Assembly: GCA_017410365.1 (NCBI GenBank) | Contig: JAFQQY010000009.1 | Coordinates: 1 to 64,000, forward strand | Length of the DNA stretch: 64,000 nt | Source of the DNA: Prevotella sp. | GTDB lineage: Bacteria > Bacteroidota > Bacteroidia > Bacteroidales > Bacteroidaceae | Direction: 5' to 3' | In this document: one piece after another, positions 61,000-64,000 of the stretch | How the letters are laid out: every line of letters begins with the position of its first letter | How positions within the stretch are numbered: the stretch's first letter is position 1 | The notes under the pieces: model-generated | Seen by the model: only the letters and a program-made list of their open reading frames with translations | Database searches by the model: none | Told to the model about the DNA's origin: nothing | Translations under genes and position numbers: made by a program

Positions 61000-61374
61000 A
61001 TGGATGGAAAGGAGGAAACTCAGGTTATTGCTGCCCGGGTCAGGGCTCCCGTCGCCAACAGGATGGCGATGCTGCTGCTGACCAAGGGTTACGAAGAGGC
61101 GGAACGGGTGCTGACCGTTCTGAACAACACGTTTGCCACGGAAGAGTGGTGGGCGCCGGTGTACAGGGAGATGGTGCAGATGCTGCTGGATTTCGCCATG
61201 AAGCAGCAACAGAAGCAGGTGGAACTGCAAAGGCAGAAGGAAGAGAAGAAGGGGCTCTTGCTGGGCGGCGTGCACATCACGAACATGATGACGGGCAGCA
61301 ACAAGGAAGAGACAAGCGTGAGCGGAAACATGTTTAACTTAAACAACAACAAGGAGGTGAATCTGAATGGGTAA
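61000..61374 (+). CDS. small protein of unknown function, possible RHH-like start
   Basis: The 124-residue protein starts MDGKEETQVIAARVRAPVAN; the segment around 9-30 (ARVRAPVANRMAMLLLTKGY) is somewhat like ribbon-helix-helix DNA-binding proteins, which is only a suggestion. A basic, Gln-rich helix (about 66-84) and an Asn-rich C-terminal tail follow. It overlaps the next gene by 8 nt, so the two are one operon. No homologue with a known role comes to mind. Confidence 0.6.
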   Translation: MDGKEETQVIAARVRAPVANRMAMLLLTKGYEEAERVLTVLNNTFATEEWWAPVYREMVQMLLDFAMKQQQKQVELQRQKEEKKGLLLGGVHITNMMTGSNKEETSVSGNMFNLNNNKEVNLNG

Positions 61375-61798
61375 CACAATCAACGTGGCGGGGTCGTATA
61401 TCGACATTCATGACAACGAGGTGGTGAACCTTACGGTTGACAAGGCTCTGGTGAGCATTGGCAAGGATCAATTGAATACTGCTAATGACAACATGACAGA
61501 GGATGAACCTATGGTGCCCGACGAACTGACCACCGACGAGGCCATCTGCGTGCTGAACAAGTTGGTGAAGGGCGGCATGACAGATGAGCGTTGGCAACCC
61601 AAGAACTTGTCAAATGCCGAGAAAGGATTGCTGGCACAACGTCTGGGCGTCATGCTGGATATACATTATATTTGGAAGGTGTTCGGCAACTTATGGGGAA
61701 TGAAATCAGAAACGCTCCGTTCTGCCTACAACAAGGGCATGGAGCAGAAGAGGAAGGCGTCGGATTTCCTTGAAAAACTAAACAAGTTATTAAACTGA
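61367..61798 (+). CDS. protein of unknown function
   Basis: The 143-residue protein begins MGNTINVAGSYIDIHDNEVVNL, a short beta-like leader whose theme resembles the Asn-rich end of the preceding protein, followed by a helical C-terminal domain (about 60-143: DEAICVLNKLVKGGMTDERW, GLLAQRLGVMLDIHYIWKVF, LRSAYNKGMEQKRK). No recognised family. It overlaps the upstream gene by 8 nt and is followed by a strong terminator. Confidence 0.65.
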   Translation: MGNTINVAGSYIDIHDNEVVNLTVDKALVSIGKDQLNTANDNMTEDEPMVPDELTTDEAICVLNKLVKGGMTDERWQPKNLSNAEKGLLAQRLGVMLDIHYIWKVFGNLWGMKSETLRSAYNKGMEQKRKASDFLEKLNKLLN

Positions 61799-61824
61799 CA
61801 TTCAGCGGTTTACAAACCGCCGTA

Positions 61825-61860
61825 CCTGCTACGAGTACCAACTACGTAGCAGGTTTTTTT
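61825..61860 (+). terminator. rho-independent terminator
   Basis: CCTGCTACG (61825-61833) pairs with CGTAGCAGG (61845-61853), followed by seven T. A second small hairpin GCGGTTT/AAACCGC precedes it at 61805-61820. Confidence 0.85.
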
Positions 61861-61873
61861 ATGCCCTTTTACC

Positions 61874-62012
61874 TACCTTTGCCCATGGATTCCAGAGTGG
61901 AGTCTGTGGGCATTTTCTTTTTGCCTGCCATTTTTTTAACCGCGAGTTGAAGTGAGGGTTCCCATGGGAAAAGTAGCTACGCCTGAACAACGCTCACTAA
62001 ACTTTTAGTAAA
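61874..62012 (+). promoter_or_regulatory. -7 element and structured leader of the gene at 62013
   Basis: TACCTTTG (61874-61881) is followed directly by a hairpin TGCCCATGGA...TGTGGGCA (61880-61914), then a T-rich stretch, then GTGAGGGTTCCCATGGGAAA...GAACAACGCTCAC, in which GTGAG/CTCAC and GTTC/GAAC can pair. The 130-nt leader has no ORF. It may be a regulatory RNA element, on base-pairing evidence only. Confidence 0.45.
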
Positions 62013-62495
62013 ATGACGAGAAAGTCAAACAACAAAACGAAGCAAGGCTCAAACAGAAAGCAGGGCGAACCTAAGGTGATTGGTGAAGTGCTGGTAGGCT
62101 ACTTCATAAGTAACGAACCACTGGCCGCAGCATGGCGCGACAGGAAAGTGTTCCCGAACACGGAATTGGGAATCGACCTGAAACTGATGACCCGACAACC
62201 GGGACGGATGAACGTCGGCGAGTATCGCGACGGCATGATAACGTGCGACGGAGACGGACACTACACCTTCATCGAGAATGCTCATGAGAGGAAGGAAACC
62301 GCAAGGCGCTACCCGCACATGTACGTGGGAAAGAGGATTAACGTGATACGCAGAAACGACGGCAGGCTGCACACCACGTTCAACAAGCCTCACTACGACA
62401 AGGGCGACACCTTCGGGCTGTTCTGCCGCGAGGCTGCCGAAGAACTGACGGCGGTGGCTGGCCTTGTAGAGAAGAAGCAGATGGCAGAGAAGTGA
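62013..62495 (+). CDS. protein of unknown function
   Basis: The 160-residue protein has a basic N-terminus (TRKSNNKTKQGSNRKQ) and a compact domain with VIGEVLVGYFISNEPLAAAW, RMNVGEYRDGMITCDGDGHY, and YVGKRINVIRRNDGRLHTTF. No signal peptide or membrane helix is seen. It is higher in GC than the accessory region at 17-27 kb and may bind nucleic acid (inference from charge). It is separated from the next gene by a long inverted repeat. Confidence 0.6.
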   Translation: MTRKSNNKTKQGSNRKQGEPKVIGEVLVGYFISNEPLAAAWRDRKVFPNTELGIDLKLMTRQPGRMNVGEYRDGMITCDGDGHYTFIENAHERKETARRYPHMYVGKRINVIRRNDGRLHTTFNKPHYDKGDTFGLFCREAAEELTAVAGLVEKKQMAEK

Positions 62496-62505
62496 TTACG
62501 CCACG

Positions 62506-62658
62506 AGCGTTCCAGTTCCAGTTTGTTCCAGTTTCTAAAAACGGGACAGCATACCCGTCTAAAGACACTATAACTTATTGATATATAATTAGTTATATAA
62601 CAAAAGGCAACAATAAAACCCTTGAGAAAATAATTGGAACAACTGGAACTGGAACGCT
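62506..62658. repeat. 24-bp inverted repeat around an AT-rich centre
   Basis: AGCGTTCCAGTTCCAGTTTG continues to TTCCA (62506-62530) and is the inverse complement, with one extra base, of the arm 62635-62658 (ends CTGGAACGCT). The ~104-bp centre is AT-rich and holds a smaller ACGGG/CCCGT hairpin. GGAAC/GTTCC triplet-like steps recur in each arm. Confidence 0.85.
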
Positions 62659-62695
62659 AAGATTATTATTAATTCATCTAAAAAGCAGAAAATCA

Positions 62696-63988
62696 ATGAG
62701 ATACGACATTTCAAAACCTACCGCCCCTAAGATGCCAAACCTTGGCAGGGGCACAGAATGCATCAAGCTCCTGCTCTCGCAGGTGTCTCGCGACATGCAC
62801 GAACCGCTCGTTCCGATGCTCTTTCCCATACTTGGCGCACACATCAGCGGAGCGGAATTTCAGTACCCCGACCTCAGTTGGAAGGAACTCTGCGGCATGA
62901 TGGCCAATTTGGTGGCAGATTCGGGCTGCAACAAGGGCCAACTGTCGAATATAGTGGAGGCTATCTGTCGCGACTTCCGCCAGCACGACGAGACAGAACT
63001 GAAGAAACTCGTGGAGTGGCAACGGCAGTATAAGAGCAAGGCCAGCAACAAAGAGAAGCCTGCCCGCCCGGAGGTGGCGTTCTGGTTTCCGCCTGCCGAC
63101 GTAACAAATGCCGCCTTCATCCAAAACGCCATGGCACTCGAAGCCTTGGGCGAACGCACGCAGTACCTGAACATGCCAGAGGTGGAGATGGCCGACAAGA
63201 TGTGTGGCGGGCACAAGCAGGTTACGCAGATGCTCCGAAACATCTACGACCGCCAGCGGGCAGGGGCACTCCGAGCCACTGCCGACGGCATCACGGGCAA
63301 CCCGCTACTGCGTACCAATCTCACGATTTCCAGCACTCCCTTTGCCACGCGCAAGTTCTACAAGAACGAGCTGTTCAACGGCACCTTCGGCCGCATGGTG
63401 TTCTCATACAAGCCTCGCTCAGGACGCGACGGACGCATACCGCGGCAGGGCAAGTATTGCGACGAGTTCTATCAGAAGCTTGACGAGTACATGGTGCGCC
63501 TTGACATCTGCAAAGGCCGTTACATCATACGTCCGCTGAACAAGTTGGCCGACAAGCTGGCTCATGACATGGCCTCGCTGGCCGACCTTGCCGACGACGA
63601 CATCCTGTGGGACATCTCTAAGCGCGCGCTGGTAAGCGGCTGGAAGGCTGGCTGCGTGATGTGGGTGCTCAACAACCAGACGTGGACCAAGTCGATGGGC
63701 GACGTAGTGGAGTGGCTGGTATATCATGACATCTGGAGCAAGATGCAGATTTTTGCCGACATGCTGAGTCAGGATGCCGACCAGTTGAGCGAGAGTCAGC
63801 GCCGCGGCCCGAAGAACATGCTCGACTCCCTGCCTACCACCTTCAACAAAGCACAGCTTGAAGCACTCCGCACCACGCTCGGAAAGAGCCAGGAAGGGAC
63901 AGACGCCCAACTGCGCAAATGGGTGTACCGCAAGTTCATCACTTACAACGAGCAGACGGGGCTTTATGAGAAGAGAAACCTCCCCTAA
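62696..63988 (+). CDS. protein of unknown function, possibly DUF3987-like primase/helicase relative
   Basis: The 430-residue protein has no signal peptide or membrane helix. The middle part (about 125-245: AFWFPPADVTNAAFIQNAMA, NMPEVEMADKMCGGHKQV, NPLLRTNLTISSTPFATRKF, NGTFGRMVFSY) recalls DUF3987 proteins of Bacteroidales, in which a similar stretch follows a helicase-like core, but I see no Walker motifs here and the link is weak. The last residues, Asn-Leu-Pro, and the stop come from a REP palindrome that begins at 63977. A role with the inverted repeat upstream is plausible but unproven. Confidence 0.6.
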   Translation: MRYDISKPTAPKMPNLGRGTECIKLLLSQVSRDMHEPLVPMLFPILGAHISGAEFQYPDLSWKELCGMMANLVADSGCNKGQLSNIVEAICRDFRQHDETELKKLVEWQRQYKSKASNKEKPARPEVAFWFPPADVTNAAFIQNAMALEALGERTQYLNMPEVEMADKMCGGHKQVTQMLRNIYDRQRAGALRATADGITGNPLLRTNLTISSTPFATRKFYKNELFNGTFGRMVFSYKPRSGRDGRIPRQGKYCDEFYQKLDEYMVRLDICKGRYIIRPLNKLADKLAHDMASLADLADDDILWDISKRALVSGWKAGCVMWVLNNQTWTKSMGDVVEWLVYHDIWSKMQIFADMLSQDADQLSESQRRGPKNMLDSLPTTFNKAQLEALRTTLGKSQEGTDAQLRKWVYRKFITYNEQTGLYEKRNLP

Positions 63989-64000
63989 CCCCTCCGAAGG
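63977..64000 (+). repeat. REP palindrome cut by the window edge
   Basis: AACCTCCCCTAACCCCTCCG followed by AAGG matches the start of the REP family in sense orientation. It provides the stop codon of the preceding gene. Its second half is outside the window. Confidence 0.85.

Noticed and set aside
1..64000. tRNA, rRNA or transposase genes
   Set aside because: No acceptor/T-loop pattern or rRNA-like stretch was recognised in the gaps, and no transposase motif was seen among the proteins. A covariance search was not possible here.

Overview
The window comes from the chromosome of a Bacteroidales bacterium, most likely Prevotella or a close relative. The evidence is Bacteroidetes promoters of the TTTG-N20-TAnnTTTG type, Bacteroidetes-style lipoproteins, an LptD of the Bacteroidetes type, a Prevotella-like C-terminal secretion tail, the gene order nusB-yajC-ybbR-coaE-DUF5606 and rplY-pth-hslR, and a menaquinone operon. 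No rRNA, tRNA, CRISPR array, phage structural gene or transposase was recognised.

Layout. 0.2-4.8 kb (minus): a five-gene operon with a von Willebrand lipoprotein, a lipoprotein, an ECF sigma factor, a membrane-anchored anti-sigma/beta-barrel protein and a lipoprotein. 5.0-8.7 kb (plus): umuDC, a HigBA-like toxin-antitoxin pair and pepT. 8.9-17.0 kb (minus): a Kef-type antiporter, lptD, an HD hydrolase and a carboxyltransferase whose carrier domain lacks the biotinyl lysine. 17.0-26.8 kb: an AT-rich accessory stretch with two DUF4143 ATPases, a 1337-residue secreted repeat protein and copies of a ~210-bp repeat. 26.9-31.4 kb (minus): a Ca/Na antiporter, purN, a lipoprotein, hslR, pth and rplY. 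31.7-35.1 kb (plus): the nusB operon. 35.5-38.5 kb (minus): a large outer-membrane receptor-like protein. 38.6 kb (plus): aroB. 39.8-47.4 kb (minus): menE, menC, menB, menD, menF, a menI-like thioesterase and a ROK kinase. 47.7-53.4 kb (plus): lysS, gpsA, a GxxExxY protein, pgi and a HAD phosphatase. 53.5-56.2 kb: a lipoprotein, a DUF4890-like protein and a DUF4230 pair. 56.2-60.1 kb (minus): trmO, a GH3 glycosidase and a four-helix-bundle protein. 60.3-64.0 kb (plus): an orphan antitoxin with a truncated PIN toxin, then four genes of unknown function.

The strongest theme is repeats. A palindromic REP-like element, short 9-26 bp minisatellites and composites of both fill most intergenic gaps. 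They also enter genes: REP-type sequence lies in frame inside menC and menE, and the element supplies the last residues and stop codon of PurN, MenD and the last protein of the window. Other repeats give the last codons of two neighbouring genes, the only possible start codon of ybbR, and the C-terminal tail of the four-helix-bundle protein.

Other points of note are a shared ECF-type promoter (AAC-N16-CGTC) before two unlinked envelope genes, candidate structured RNA leaders, and an uncharacterised locus at 60.9-64 kb with long leaders and a 24-bp inverted repeat.
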